From the NCBI RefSeq assembly GCF_000220395.1, contig NW_004086413.1, positions 38,990 through 102,989 on the forward strand: a stretch of DNA of 64,000 nucleotides, given 5' to 3'. Of the stretch, positions 1 through 14,400 are shown in pieces. Source of the DNA: Ichthyophthirius multifiliis. Its lineage: Eukaryota; Ciliophora; Oligohymenophorea; Hymenostomatida. Numbering within the stretch: the stretch's first letter is position 1; the number at the start of each line of letters is the position of its first letter. The notes below the pieces were generated by a model. It had not been told where the DNA came from, ran no database searches, and was given only the letters and a program-made list of their open reading frames with translations. The position numbers were made by a program, and so were the translations under genes.

Positions 1-295
1 TTTGACTTCATGTCCTAGTTCTTATTCTAAAAATATAGTAAATAAAATATGCGTTAAATGTAATGATACATGCTTCTAGTGTGAGGATAATGAGATTAAT
101 AATTGCACAGAATGTTAAGGAGATAAATTTTTATAAGACAAATAATGTAAATATACTTGTAATGGAAAATTTTATCCAAATAAAACTAATAACATATGTA
201 GTCAATGTCATAATTTTTGTGAATAATGTAATGGACCAACTAGTTTAGAATGCACTAAGTATATAAAAATAAATAAAAATATATATAAATATATG

Positions 296-351
<56 letters not shown>

Positions 352-1912
352 TATATATTTATATTTATTTTTAAAAAAAAGATGTTCAGGTGATTTATTT
401 TTAGAAGTTGGTTAATGTAAAAATAATTGCTCATCTAAAAAATTTTAAAATTAAAGTTTTTAATTATAATTTTATTATATATATTTTATTTTATTTTATA
501 TAAAAGTTACTAATACTTGTGATAGTTGTGATTAAACATGTACTACATGTTCTTTAGGTAATTAACCTTATTAATGTGATACTTGTAGTGGAATTTTATA
601 TTTAAACCTTGATAATACTTGTTAATAAACTTGTCCATCATAATATTTTAAAAATTCATCAAACTTTAAATGTTAAGTAAAAAGATAAACATTTTTTTTT
701 TTAATTAAAAAAAAAAGAAATGTAATGATACATGTAAAGAATGTAATGGAAGTCTATACACATAATGTACTGAATGTACAGGTTTTTTAAATTTAGACGT
801 AAATAAGTGTGTCTAAAACTGTCCTTTTGGTTAATTTGCCTTAAATAATAAATGTGAGCTCTGCGATTCTAACTGTAAATAATGTTTAAATTCTAAAACT
901 TTATGTACTGAATGTAATTCTCCTTTATATTTAGATTTTACAGTAAATAAATGCAGAAGTAAATGTCCTTTAGGTACCTATAGTAATTCTTTGAATTAAA
1001 AATGTGAATCATGTAATACTAAATGTTATGGATGTTCTGGTCCTTTAGCTAATGAATGTAATTAATGCACAGGTATTTTATTTTTGGACATAAAAACTAA
1101 AACATGTGTAGAAAATTGTCCAGATACTTTCTTTGGAGATAAAACAACTTAAATGTGCCAATAATGTGGTCCTAATTGTACATCTTGTGACCCTTTAAAT
1201 ATAAATTAATGTTTATCTTGTAAAGGAGATTTGTTTTTGTATGAAGGAAAGTGTATAAAAAATTGCCCAGAATAATATTTTGAAAATATTTCTTTAAATA
1301 ATAATATATGTGATAGTTGTGATCCTACATGCTTAAGTTGTTTCGGAAAAGAAAATAATAAATGCATTTCATGTAATGGAGATTATTATTTTTATAAAAA
1401 TTATTGTTTAAGAGATTGCCCAGAAGGTACTTATTAAAAAGACCAAATTAATAATAATATATGTGATAACTGTAATTCTAAATGTACTGAATGTATAGGT
1501 CCTTTAGAAACAGAATGCACAAAGTAATAGATATTTTTTTTCATATAAAAAGTATTTATTAAAGGTGTAGTGAATCTCTTTTTTTAGATTAAACATAATG
1601 TATTTCAAGTTGTCCAGAAAGAAAATATAAAAAAAATGGTCCAGGTAAATAATTTATACAGATAAAAAATGAATTAAATAATAAAGGAAATATAAATAAC
1701 ATTTGTGATGATTGTCATAATACATGTTACTTATGTAATGGTCCATCTGATAATGAATGTACTAAATGTTCAGGTTCTAAATATTTTAAAGCAAATAAAT
1801 GTCTTACTGATTGCGGAAATCATTAATATGGTAATCCAATAACATAAAATTGCGAAGTAAATAAAAAAAATTTATAAAATTAAATATAATACATAAAATA
1901 ATAAATATATAA

Positions 1913-1964
<52 letters not shown>

Positions 1965-2825
1965 TTTTTAGAATTGTAGTTCTAATTGTCTTTAATGTTT
2001 TTAAAAAGCAGATGATTGTACTGCATGTGATATTTCTTTATATTTAAATTATACAATCCCTTAATCCTAAAAATATATTCTTACTGGAAAATGCTTTAGT
2101 ACATGCCCATCATAATAATTTGGTAATTAAGTAACAAATAAATGTGAAAAATGTGATACCAATTTATGTAAGGAATGCTCTAAATCGTCTACTAAATGCA
2201 CTTAATGCAGTTAACCGACTTTTTTATTTGATGAAAAATGCATTTTAAACTGCCCTAAAGGTACTTATCCAGATTAGATTACTAATATATGTTCTTAATG
2301 CCATATTTCTTGTAAATCTTGCCATGGTAAAGAATCAACTGACTGCAATAGTTGCACAATCGGAAAATATTATGATGAAATAAGTAAATAATGTGTCGAA
2401 AATTGTCCATTATTATATTATAAAGATGATTCATAATAAATATGTGGAAAATGTGAAATACATTGTCTGAAATGCGAACATAATAACCCCGTTATATGCA
2501 ACAATTGTATAGACAATTATTATTTATTTAATGGTAAATGTAGGGATAGTTGTTAAGCAGAAACTTATAAAAATGGAGCTGAATGTTTACCTTGTAATTC
2601 AAGTGTCTGTAAAACTTGCATAGATACACCAACTAAGTGTACTTCGTGTTAAAATGATAAATATTTATAATAAAATGAATGTAAGGAAAATTGTAATGAT
2701 TTATTTTATAAAGGATAAAAAAATGGAATTAAAATGTGTATACCATGTTAAGAACCATGCCTTTAATGTGAAAATGAATTTAAATGTTTAAGGTATTAAA
2801 CAAAAAAATTTTTTTTTATATATAT

Positions 2826-2874
<49 letters not shown>

Positions 2875-5644
2875 TATTATTTATTAAAGTTGCATTTAAG
2901 GACTTTTTTTCAGTAATTTTTCATGTTTAAAAAATTGTCCCTTAGGATAATTTTAAGATACAAAATCTAGTAAACTATTTTTTTATTATTTATTGATATA
3001 TTTATTTATTTTATTAAATTTTAATAAAATAAATATATTAAATTAGAATTTTTATTATGTTAAGATTGTGATATTTCATGTACTTCATGTTCAGGTCCTA
3101 GTAATTCTGAATGTTTATCATGTTCTGGCAGCTTATATTTCGATTCACTAAAAAAACAATGCGTAAATTAATGTGATTCAGGTTATTTTAGTAACTTAAT
3201 TTTTAACCTTTGTGAAGTAATATATATATTTAATTATATTTTATAAACAAAAATAATACATATTATTAAGAAATGTAATTCAGTTTGTTTAGAATGTTAA
3301 GGTACTTCTATATAATGCACAAAATGTCCAATGGACCTATAATTAGTTGGAAGTTAATGTATTCCCTGCGCAAAAGGTTTTTTTTATAATAAAATAGCTT
3401 AAGATTGTTAAAAATGTTAGAATCCCTGTTTAGAATGTAAAAAATAAGAAGACATATGTTTAAAATGCATACCTGGAACCTATTTATATAATAATATGAT
3501 AACTTAAACAATCCAATGTTTATAAGAGTGTCCTTTAAACACTTATCTTTTAAACAATTCTTAATGTGTGGCTTGTAATGTAAATTGCATATCTTGTAAA
3601 GGTCCAAGTGATTAGGATTGTCTTATTTGTGCATTTGAACTTGTTTTTGATCCTTTATAGAATTAATGTAGCACTTAATGTTAACAAGGTTATTTTATTG
3701 ATGATATTTATTTCCCTTCATAATCAAATATTTAATTTAAAAAATGCGAAATGTGTCATCCAACATGTCTTTCATGTACAGGATCTTTACCAAATTAATG
3801 CTTAGAGTAAAATAATAAATAAAATTAATAATATTAATAAAAAAAAAATTAATAGATGTTATCCCAACGCAATAAAACATTAAGGATAATGTTTAGAAGA
3901 ATAACCTGATGGCCTTTTTATAAAGGAAAACAAATTTTTACCTTGTCACTGATCTTGTAAAAAATGCATATCTGAAAACGAGAATAGTTGTACATAATGC
4001 TACCCACAAACCTTTTTACTTGAAGGAAAATGTGTATAAACATGCCCTTAATTCTAATTCGGGAATATCAATGAATTAGAATGCCAAAATTGTTCCCCAG
4101 AATGCTAGACTTGTTAAATTGAGTCTAATAATTGTACTTAATGTAAAAACCCAAAACTGTTAATTTAATATGGATCTTGTGTAGAATAATGTGATTTTTA
4201 AAAATACTTTTAGGAAAAAAAAAATTGCTTAAAATGCCATCCTATGTGTAAATATAGTTGCTCAGGTCCATCTGAAAAAGATTGCTTATAAAAAAAATAA
4301 TAAATATATTAGGCTTATATATTTATAGTCTTTATATCACATACAGTGTTAATGATTATATGTTTTCATATGTAAATTATTTAGATAGAAATGACTCAAA
4401 AGAAAAAACTCAAAAATTAATGAATGTTTTCGACTTCAAATAAGCTAGCAGTCCTATATAAAAAATTAATTTATCAGTTCCTTAAACTTATAATTTATAA
4501 TAAAATATGTAACAACCTACAACAACTTCAATAAATGCTTAGTTATAAACAAATTAAGAAATGTAATAAGGAATTATACAAAAATTAAAGAAATAATATT
4601 AAAAAACTAATATAAATTTTGCTGCTGTTAATTAATAAACAAATTATTCTAAAGCAGAAGGAGATAATTCAGTTAAGAACAAAAATACACTAAGGTCAGT
4701 AGATGAATTACATGATATGAATTTGAAGGTAAATATTTAAAAATAATAAACTTCAGTGGCTTTAGGAAATATTTTTAGTGCAGTTGATGTAAGTAAATAT
4801 TAAAATACTTAAGTTAATATTAATCGAAACAATACAGATATTATAAATGATGGTTAAAATCTTAATCCGATTACTTATAATTAGAGTAATTTTATTTATA
4901 TATTATATATAAATATTTTTGTTTTTTATAAATAATAGTTGAAGAAGTATATGAAAAAAATAATGTATTAGATTTAAACAATAATTAAAATATGCTTTTA
5001 AATTAAAAACTTCGTTTTACAATAGTAAAAATTTAAAAAAAAAATAATTAAAAAATTTAATAGTTTGGTAATGAATTAGTAGGAATTATAACTTTATACG
5101 ATTAATAAAAATCAAGAATATTAAGGACATTTATTTTATATATAAAATATGCTAATTTCTTGATTATTTCATAATTGACATATTCAGTTATATAAATATA
5201 TATATTATAAATATATATATAAATATATAAAATATATATATTATAAATTAGGTTGGCACTTGGATGTTTATTGTTTGTATTATATTTGGTATTTTTATGA
5301 AAGGATTTGTTTCTAAATACCTTCTATAAATTTAATTTTTTGTCAGAAATAAAGGTTTACTTGGTATTATATTTTTATTATTAATATCTTTAGTTTAAAT
5401 AATTTATTCATTTATTCCTTATCTTAGTGGAATAACTTAAGATTAAGATATTTAATGGACTAAAATATATATTTATACTTTTTTCATAGATCTAATTATT
5501 GTTTAGTCTTTAATTGCTTTGTCTAATTATATTGTTTCTATAAAATATTTATAAATAACAAAAGGAATTAAGTTTAAATTTTAAAAATTGCTTACTTATT
5601 TCTTTTTATAAAAGCCAATAATAGATAAAATAAAAGATTATTGA
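1..5644 (+). CDS. Cysteine-rich furin-like repeat membrane protein, 3' part (gene begins before the window)
   Basis: Read in the ciliate code, the frame starting at base 2 gives a long run of repeats rich in CxxC pairs, with phrases such as CNDTCKECNGSL, NKCVQNCPFGQFA and CDSNCKQCLN. This is the furin-like/growth-factor-receptor type of cysteine-rich repeat, often found in large ciliate surface proteins. The repeats run to about 4290. A membrane-spanning stretch (about 4300-4380) follows, then a Q/N-rich stretch, and the C-terminal part (about 5240-5640) has several hydrophobic segments. It ends at TGA 5642-5644. Short GT-AG introns interrupt the repeats, for example 259-381 (which carries a TA run) and 456-506. 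The fragments 63-248 and 3608-3805 in the standard code are shadows. The start lies outside the window, so total length and signal peptide are unknown. A surface or receptor-like role is inference; no ligand can be named. Confidence 0.8.
304..349. repeat. (TA)n microsatellite in an intron
   Basis: A pure TA run sits inside the 259-381 intron of the cysteine-rich gene. Similar runs lie at about 1920-1961 and 2818-2870, also in introns of the same gene. Confidence 0.9.
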
Positions 5645-5966
5645 TAAATAGATAATTGAATAATTATATAGAAAAAAATAAAAAAAATAAAAAATATATA
5701 TATATATTTATATAAATAATATATATTTTTTCTTTATTATATATAAAATAAATATTTGATTATACGAAAATAATATATAATTATATAATTTTTTTTTTTA
5801 TTAACAAATTATATATTTATATATTATTTATATATATATAATAATATACTATAATTTTATATATTAATTTTAAATTTATTATTATGTATTCATAAATAAA
5901 ATTAATTTTTTTTTAATATATATACCATTAAATATTTTTTTTTTAAAAAAAAAATCTTAATATTAT
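5645..5966. other. Intergenic gap between two convergent genes
   Basis: About 320 bp of nearly pure A+T between the stop of the cysteine-rich gene (+) and the stop of the coiled-coil gene (-). It must hold both 3' ends. I see no conserved terminator signal. Confidence 0.6.
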
Positions 5967-6816
5967 TCATTAATATAATATTTACATATCATATTTTTAA
6001 TTATATTTTTATTAAATCTAAGAAGATAAATTAAGTAATTTATTTTTTTATTATTTTAATATCATTGATGATTTTTATTAATTAATAGTATAATAATATA
6101 AAGAATTGCTTTTATATTTACTTTCTTAAATTTAATTATTATCATATAATAATTTTTATCTTCTTTTATTAATTTAATTTTAATTCTTAAATAAATTATT
6201 ATTTTCTTTTAATTATTTTATTTATTTATTATTTATTTCTTGATGATTATGAAAATTTCCTTTAAAAAAATTAATTTTGAATTCTTTTTCTTAAGTTTTC
6301 ATATTTTATTTACAAAATTTAAAATCTGAATCATAAACTATTTAATTTTTTAACTAATCATTATTTCTTCTATATTTTTTGTAAAGTTCTATTTATTTAA
6401 TATTTTTTTTATTAATTCCCTAAATACTCTAATTTATATCAAATTAAGATTATGTATATTTTTATAAAGATTAAAATTATTTATTCTAAATAAACACAAT
6501 ATTTTAAGTATTTTCTGTTTATTTATTTTATATTTAGTCTTGATATGTGCTTTTTTTTTCTATTTTTTTAATTTTTTTATTATTTTTTATTTCTTTACAT
6601 TAAATTTTAATATGATGTTTATGTCGAAACATGATTTTATTATTTAATTTACTAATTAGATTAATATCTTTTCTTTATTAAATCCTTTAATCGAATATTT
6701 TCTACTATAAAATTCTTTATTTATGTACTTTAATTCTTATTAGATTTTAATATTATATGCTATTTTATTTAATTTTTTAAACTAATACATTTAGCTATTC
6801 TTGCGTCCAAAATCAT
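5967..6816 (-). CDS. Unknown coiled-coil, Q/N/K-rich protein (260 aa, one intron)
   Basis: In the ciliate code the minus strand reads from ATG at 6816 (MILDARIAKCISLKNQIKQH...) to TGA at 5967-5969. One GT-AG intron at 6429-6495 (67 nt) joins two exons in phase 0 and gives exactly 261 codons. The first exon is rich in K, Q, I and L with heptad-like spacing (for example NFIVENIRLKDLIKKRYQ, then QRNKKQQKKLKKIEKKKH). The second is N/Q/K-rich with a SIQGINKKN start and a FKGNFHNHQEINN stretch. I do not recognise a family. The compositional bias suggests a structural, possibly cytoskeletal, coiled coil, but that is inference. Nothing is visible for this gene in the standard code, so it would be missed by a conventional scan. 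Confidence 0.55.
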
Positions 6817-7014
6817 ATTTAATTATTAATTCTTGATAAAAAAAATAAAAAAAAAATTAATTATTATAAAATTTTTACTAATATAAGAATAAAAAAATAA
6901 AAACTAAAAAATATTAATAAAAATAAAAATAAAACGATAAATACTTTAAAAATGGCAATAAATATTATAAAAATTAAAATAAAACAAAACAAAAAAACAT
7001 TAAAAATATAAATT

Positions 7015-8757
7015 TCAGTATAAATTAAAATAAATAAATTATTAAACTTCTTCCTTTGAAATTTTCACACTTTCTCCCTAAAATTAAACTTCTATCTATT
7101 AAAAATCTCCCGAAAGTAACTTTAAAATTACTTCAGTTTCATCTTTTTCTTCCCTTTCTGTAATCTATCTTAATTTCTAAACTTTTTTAGAGAAAAAAGA
7201 ACTTTCCTTTTCCATAATTTTTCCTAAATCATCACAAACATCATTAAATTAATCAATAATAAACTCTTATTTTTTATCAAAAAAACCTTCTTTTTTTTCC
7301 ATATTTCCATAAACGAATTCTTCATTAGAGATTTTCCTGAAGTTTTCACATGAAAAAGCTACCATAATGTTCAAAAAAAAATAATTAGCTAAAAAAATAA
7401 ACCCAACGAAAACAATAGGAGTCAAATATCTTCCTTCTCTTACTAAAATTCTAATTATTTTTGCACACCAATCATCCAAAGTTAAAATCTAAACAAATGT
7501 ATATACACTCATATTAAAATCCGCCCATATATTTAATTCATAAACATTTTATAGAAAACATACTCCCCAAATCGCTAATATAAATATGATAGATATTATA
7601 CCCAAAAATGTAGGCAAAAGTACCGGAAATACCAATATAGCTCCCATTATAATCTCCCTAGTTACTGTAAACACCTTAAAAAGTTTCAAAATACCCCCAA
7701 ATCCAATACTTTGGGTATATTAAATACTATATAAATCACAAAAAAGACTAATTGGACCACTTAAGAAATGAAAAAGCATCATATAAAAGTGTTTTTTTTC
7801 CATTTCAAATTTTTTTCCACCGTTTTTTTTCATAAATATAGTTAAGACATGCACAGTATATAAAAAATCAGTAAAAATATGCAAAAAAATGGAAAAAAAG
7901 CCTTAAATATTTGCCAATTCTTTTTAAGAAAAAGTATTAAAAAATAAAATTAAATAAATAAAAATAACAATTTTATTATAGATTTTTCCAAAGCATATTT
8001 TTTCGATAAAAGAAATTTTCTAATTTTTATTAACATTTTTCAAACTAGCTTAGATCCCTAAAAATTATTAATTTTTCTCTTCTTCTAATTACCTTAAAAT
8101 ATCCAAAATAAATCCAATTAAAATATTCCACAAAAATTAAGCTTAAATAAATACAAAAACAATAAAAAAAGAAGCACTTATCATATTTCTTTATTAGAGA
8201 ACTTCTCTACCAATTTAACCCCAGCCGTCCATAGTCATTATTTATAACATAGTAAAAAATGCAAAGCTTATGTCATTAAAATAGTATTTTTCATAAAAAA
8301 GAGGACCGTACATATATGTAGCTATATATGTAAATAAATAAAAAACAAAAAAAAGACATAAAAACATATCTATTACTTTCGGAATTATTTAAATTACTTT
8401 TTTAAATACAATTTATATTTGTTGAAATTCAAAAGCTTTACAAACTCGAAAAATCGAAGATATTATGTTTATTTTTTAATATATAATTATATTTATTAGG
8501 TCTATAATTAAACTTATTGGACCACTTATTATATCAATTAGGTTTTGTTCTTTTTTTTATTATTTTAATATATAGTCCAATAGAAATATTATATTAATTG
8601 ATATTTCCAGAATTATTGGAATTATTAATTCGTAAATTGAAAAACCGGACTTTACTATGCCTGTTGTTATACCGAAATACGGTATTTGGACTGCAATTAA
8701 AATACACCAGGAATAAAATACTATAGATTAATTAATTTCAGTTAACTTATTTGACAT
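7015..8757 (-). CDS. Two-repeat voltage-gated-type cation channel with TxDxW pore motifs (580 aa, intronless)
   Basis: A single uninterrupted ciliate-code frame runs from ATG 8757 (MSNKLTEINQSIVFYSWCIL...) to TGA 7015-7017. The protein is strongly hydrophobic and falls into two similar halves, each with several membrane segments and a pore signature: TMDGW at residues 175-179 (LQIMTMDGWGQIGREV) and TLDDW at 426-430 (QILTLDDWCAKIIRIL). Each pore is followed by an S6-like helix, the second reading FVGFIFLANYFFLNIMVAF, ending in a charged C-terminal tail. The T-x-D/E-x-W pattern is that of the voltage-gated Ca2+/Na+ superfamily and resembles CatSper pores. S4-like segments are poor in regularly spaced arginine, so voltage sensing may be weak. 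Two repeats suggest that a dimer forms the pore, as in two-pore channels. The 7267-7479 fragment is the in-frame pore-2 piece. Ion selectivity is inference. Confidence 0.8.
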
Positions 8758-9379
8758 TTTCTCTGTCTCTTTTTTTTTTATATCCTTTTTTGGTAAATAT
8801 TTATAAAAAAACAAAAAATTATATAATTAATATTTAATAATATAACATTGTTTTATATTAAAAAAAAAAATTAATTGCAAATCTTTTTATTTTTTATTTA
8901 ATATAAAATTCTATTAATATAAAATTTATTTTACTTAAATTTAAATTAATTGATATAAATAATAAAAAAAAACTATTTTATAATCTTAATAATAATTGAA
9001 AAAATCTAAAACATTTTTATATAATTTAATTGTTTAAACTAATTATTAAATTTTACCCCAAAAAAAAAATTAAATATTTTGATAATAATATATATTATAA
9101 TTAAAAACACTACTAAGATAACTATATATTTTTTAATAAACGAAATATAATTATAGTTAATTTAATATAAATATTTATAAAAATGATATTATAAAATTTT
9201 ATTTACAAAAAAAAAAAAATATCAATATTTTTGATTTTAATTATATAATATCTTTTATTCAATAAATAAACATACTTAATATATTTTATGTTTTGTATTT
9301 AAATATTTAAAAATTTATAAAATTATATTATATTATATTTGATTTGATTTATATTTATTTTTCTTATATAATAAATATT
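8758..9379. other. Intergenic gap, 5' side of the channel gene
   Basis: About 620 bp of almost pure A+T with homopolymer runs. It should contain the promoter of the channel gene and the 3' end of the large gene to its right. I see no coding signal or recognisable motif. Confidence 0.5.
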
Positions 9380-11459
9380 TCATTATTCTTTTTTTTATTC
9401 ATTTTTATTATCTTATTATTAGTTTGATATTTAAAGGCTAATACTACTTTTTCTAGTAGATGAATTTTAAAGTTTAATAGATTTTATATTTTATGGTAAT
9501 TTAACTTTACTACTAAACAATTTTAAATCTTTAAGAATATTTGCTTTTTTATTATTAACAAATAATTATTAATTAAAATTATTTTATTATAATTTTTAAA
9601 TATTTTAAAAATTATAATTATCCATACTATATTTAAAATTAGTAGTTACTTCTTCTTATTAATCTTAATTTTCATTTTCAATAACTTAGTCTTACTATAT
9701 TTATTATTATTTTTTAAAGAAAGATTTTTTAATTTATAAATTACTATTAATATCATTATTAGTAAGTATTGGTGATTATTATTCAATTTTTAATTAAAAT
9801 TATTAGTTTTAACTAATTTTAAGTTTATAAATATTTGAACCTTCAGTATCTTTATTAATTAAATTATTTTATTATTATATCAACGGAGTATTATTAGAGA
9901 CCAAACTTTTTTTATCTATTTCTTATTTTTAATAACTATAATAAATATATTTAATCAATTAATCTCTTGACTATTTATCTAAATTATGTAACTTTTATTA
10001 TATACTTTATCTAAGTTTAGCAAAAAGAGGCGATTAATGATTATTCTTTTATTTTTTTTAAATTTATTATTAATTATTAGGCTCATCAGTTTTTTAATTA
10101 AATTTAAAAAAAACTTTTCTCTAAAGAATAATTTTATATTTATTTATAATCTTTTTAATTATCCTTATATAGCTTTTGAAAATAATATAAACTATTTTAA
10201 TAGCAAAAACCACATTAATCAAACATAATAAACCAAAAGACGAATAAAAAAAATAAATATATTAATTATTAGACATAAAAATAGCCAAAAAAATACTCAA
10301 AGAGCAACACCAAGCCCCTTATTTATCCAACTAATTTATACTTTATAACCTAAAAGGCTTAATTTTAATAACCAAAAATAAATAAACATTAACAACTGCA
10401 AAAATAAGAAGACTTTTAACATATTTATTCTAAGAAAAAACTGAAAGAATGATTACTATTAAAAATTTCTACCCAATCTTAATAAACTCCCAATAGAAAT
10501 GTTAATAGTTATACTCTTTATATAAAAAAGACCATTTTTTTCTTACCTAAAGTTCATCTAATCTATTTTTATTTCTATAAAGATATAGAAAAAGTACTAT
10601 TGGAATCAAAAAAAACCAAAAAAAAACATTGGTAAAACTAATTTATATGTATATTTATAATAATCTTCTGTATAACATTAATAACTTAGATCGAACAAAA
10701 TATAGAATTTATTTCCAATTTAAATACATGAAATAAGCGAAATCAATTAAAAAATTATATCTGTTTATGAATATAAAATAATAAAAATAACACTAGAATT
10801 AATCTATTATATTATATTCATTTTTTTCCTTTTTTTTAATAAATGCAATAAAATCAACAAAAATATATAAAAAATTTAATAAATAAAAGGCATGATTAAT
10901 GATAATACTAATTTTAAATAAATAAACTATTAGGAACTTATATACATTTTTAATACACAATCAATTGAATTTATAGTTTATTTTATTGGTTAAGATACAT
11001 TTGATACAAAAAAAAATATATTCTAAGAAAAATTTATATCAAACGACTAAATACAACCTATTATTTATAAAAAACTTGTAAATATCTTTAAAACAACACC
11101 TTATTAAAATTATAAATTATCGAGTTATTGATATGGTTTATTAAAAAATTTCAAAAATTTATATTTTAAAATCAATTCAGCATTTTTAGAAGTCTTATTA
11201 ACAGCAAGATAAATAGAAAAAATAGTCCATAAATTTATAAATATTAAGAAATATAAATTAAATTTTACTTAAGAACATTTCTAACACTAATACTTTCCTG
11301 AAACAGAATAACTTTCAAACCAAAAAATTTCATATATCTTAATAATAAATATAAAAATATTATAATAATAATATATAAATTTATAGTATATATAAATATA
11401 TTGTTTAAAATATTTATTTAACTATTATTATATAAATATATTTAAATAAATATATATAC

Positions 11460-11491
<32 letters not shown>

Positions 11492-14400
11492 CTCATTATT
11501 TAAAAAATTACAATTTTAAATATATATTCTACTTAAATTATTTAAATTAATAATATTATTTTTAGATAATATATTTTAAAATATAGTATCTTTAATATAA
11601 ATTTAACTATTATTGCTTTATATTATCCCATAATTTAATCTTTAATCGTAATTACTTTTAATATTTTCAAAATTGCCCTCTTAAAGTTTAAAAATAGAGT
11701 CTATAACTGTAATTAATTCTGAAATATTTACACTTATATCTTTAATTTAAATTTATTAAAATTTAATAAATCATTATTATCCTTTTATTAATATATTTTA
11801 AATTTTATTATAATTTTAACTATTTTATAAAAAATTTGCATTTTTCAACAATAAAAATACTAAAATTAATATATTAAGCATCATTATTAATTTATTAAAC
11901 CTTTAGAAAATTATAAACTGTCACATTTGCATTTTTAAAGTAAAAAAAAATTCCCTATAATTATTCAACATATATATTTTCTAGTATTATTTAAGTATTA
12001 ATATATTAATTTTAAGAATTATCCTTAATATAAAATCCATATGTATCATTTTTATTCATTAAATTTTCAAAAGAACACCCTATAAAGTTCAATTTAATTT
12101 ATTTCTGTAAATTTTCTATGTAAAATAATCCTCCTTATACTTATTCTTATTTTTATCCTTGTTCTTACCCTTATACTTTCCCTCTCCTAAATTTCGAGGA
12201 CTAAATATTCACTACTAAATCTTCATTAAAAGAAGTTAAATAAAAAAAGGCGCCTTAAATGCTCTCCGCATCTTCAAAAAGACATTCTTAAATTTAAAGT
12301 TCCGCCGATTTAATTCTCAAAAAGCCTCCTTGTAATACATTCTTATTGTAACCTTAAAAAAAAGACTATTAAAAAACATTTAAAATTAATAAAATATTCC
12401 TTGCCATTAACAAATTAAAATTCAATTCAATATTACTTTTTGAATTTTCAAAAATACAATTAGAAATAATTATAAATCCTTCCAAGCAAATAATTTAAAG
12501 ACTACTAGTGGATTATAGATTAGAATTTTAAATGCCCGAGAGTGCATTATTTCTAAAAATATACCCAAATATATAAATATTTATATAATTATTTGATTAT
12601 ATAAATATATTATTTGCTTATTATCCAATTTAATTTTAAAATATTTTCATTTATTCAAATATAGAATCTATTATTTTCAAAATAACATTTGTAAAATCTA
12701 TTTATTTAATAGAAATATAATTATTATTGTAAATATTTTTATTTTTTATATGAATTTTTATCAATTAAATTATTTTAGCGTCCTCAATTATTAAAAGTGG
12801 ATTTTAATTTTCTATTAATTTTGTTTCATGAAAATCGGATTTATTTTCAATTTTAAAATCATATATGTATAGATTATTTATATAATGTAAGTATATAAAA
12901 GTCATATATGACTGATTTAAATATTAAATTTTAAGTAATTTAATTTAGTTTATTTTTTAAATATTGATGTAACAAAATCAATATAAAAATATTTATTTTT
13001 CAATATCTTTAAATTAAATATTGTTATCAATTAAAAAATCTTCCAAAATCAACTCGTTTTTAGGATCACTGAGGTTTTAATTTATCATATTTAAAAAAAA
13101 AGACTAAGAATTTTGATTAATAATTGTATTATTTATAATTTAAATATTTTTATAATTATCTAAGTTTCTATATCAGAAAAAATATTAATAATTATAACAA
13201 ATATAACAGTATTAAAGAATTAATTTTGTATAATTTAAAAATTTCTAATTTATAATTAAGTCGAAGTAAATAAAGGACTCATTTATATTTTCTAAACAGA
13301 ATTATCTACATTAAATATATTTTCAATCAATGTTAAAGTATCAATTATTAAATTTATTTATGTTTTTTATTCCAATATACAAAATTCACCTGTTTGGCAT
13401 TTCAAAAAATTAATATTTTTCAAGAAGATATTCTCAACGTTTTAAACTTAAATAAAATAGCTTTAATAAAATTTTTAATTTTCAAATTTTATATTTTATA
13501 TTTAAACTTAATTTATTTATTCTAACATTATATTACAAAATATTTATTCTTTTACTTAATTCTAAAATTCAATATCAGATAAAAAAACATTACCTTAGCC
13601 TATATTATTAATTTAAATTTAACAATCTTTAATTATATTAATATTAAAGACTATATTTGTAATTTTAATTCCTGTAAATTATTTTAAACTAAAAAAAATT
13701 CCATTCAAAAGAAAATTCGCTTCTTTTTATTATTCTTCCCCTTTGATTTCCAAAAAAACTTACTTTGAGAATTGAAAATATACGATTCCTTCCAAAAATT
13801 TAAATACAGCCATATTATTAATTTTAATTATAAATTTAACAAAAAAATTTTATTATTACTAAAATATTCTCATATATTATTTAACTTAAAATATATAATC
13901 CATTATCCCATATACATTATCTCCTTATTAATAATTATATTCCAATTCACAGCTTTTACATTTTGGGCATGCATTTAAATCATAAAAAAAATTATTTTGT
14001 TCATATTAAATCCACAATACATTATCTTTAAAAACCCTAATTCCGATAATATAATTATTTAAGACTTAAGGAAAACTAAATTATTCATTTAAAATAAAAA
14101 TCCTTTCCTTTAAGTAATATACATATATAATATTTTAATCAGAATCACAAATATATAAACCTTCCAATTATTCTTAAATATCCCAAGCAACAAACTAGTT
14201 TATAGTTGCTAATAAAAAATATTATTGTTCGTTTAAAAAATCTATTTAAATAATTTAATTTTAACAAAAGAATATTCCGATCTCAAGATTTTAAAATAAT
14301 CGTCCCATATAAGCTTTTTCACAATTATAATTCGTTTATTTTATAAACTTTACATTTTATATATCTTTTATATCCCATGTATATATGTTACCAAAAAAAT

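Noticed and set aside
63-248. Standard-code ORFs of 60-99 aa throughout the window taken as genes
   Set aside because: They end at TAA or TAG that encode Gln here, or lie on the wrong strand or frame of longer ciliate-code genes. A few (7267-7479, 18039-18278, 15821-16021) are in-frame pieces of real genes.
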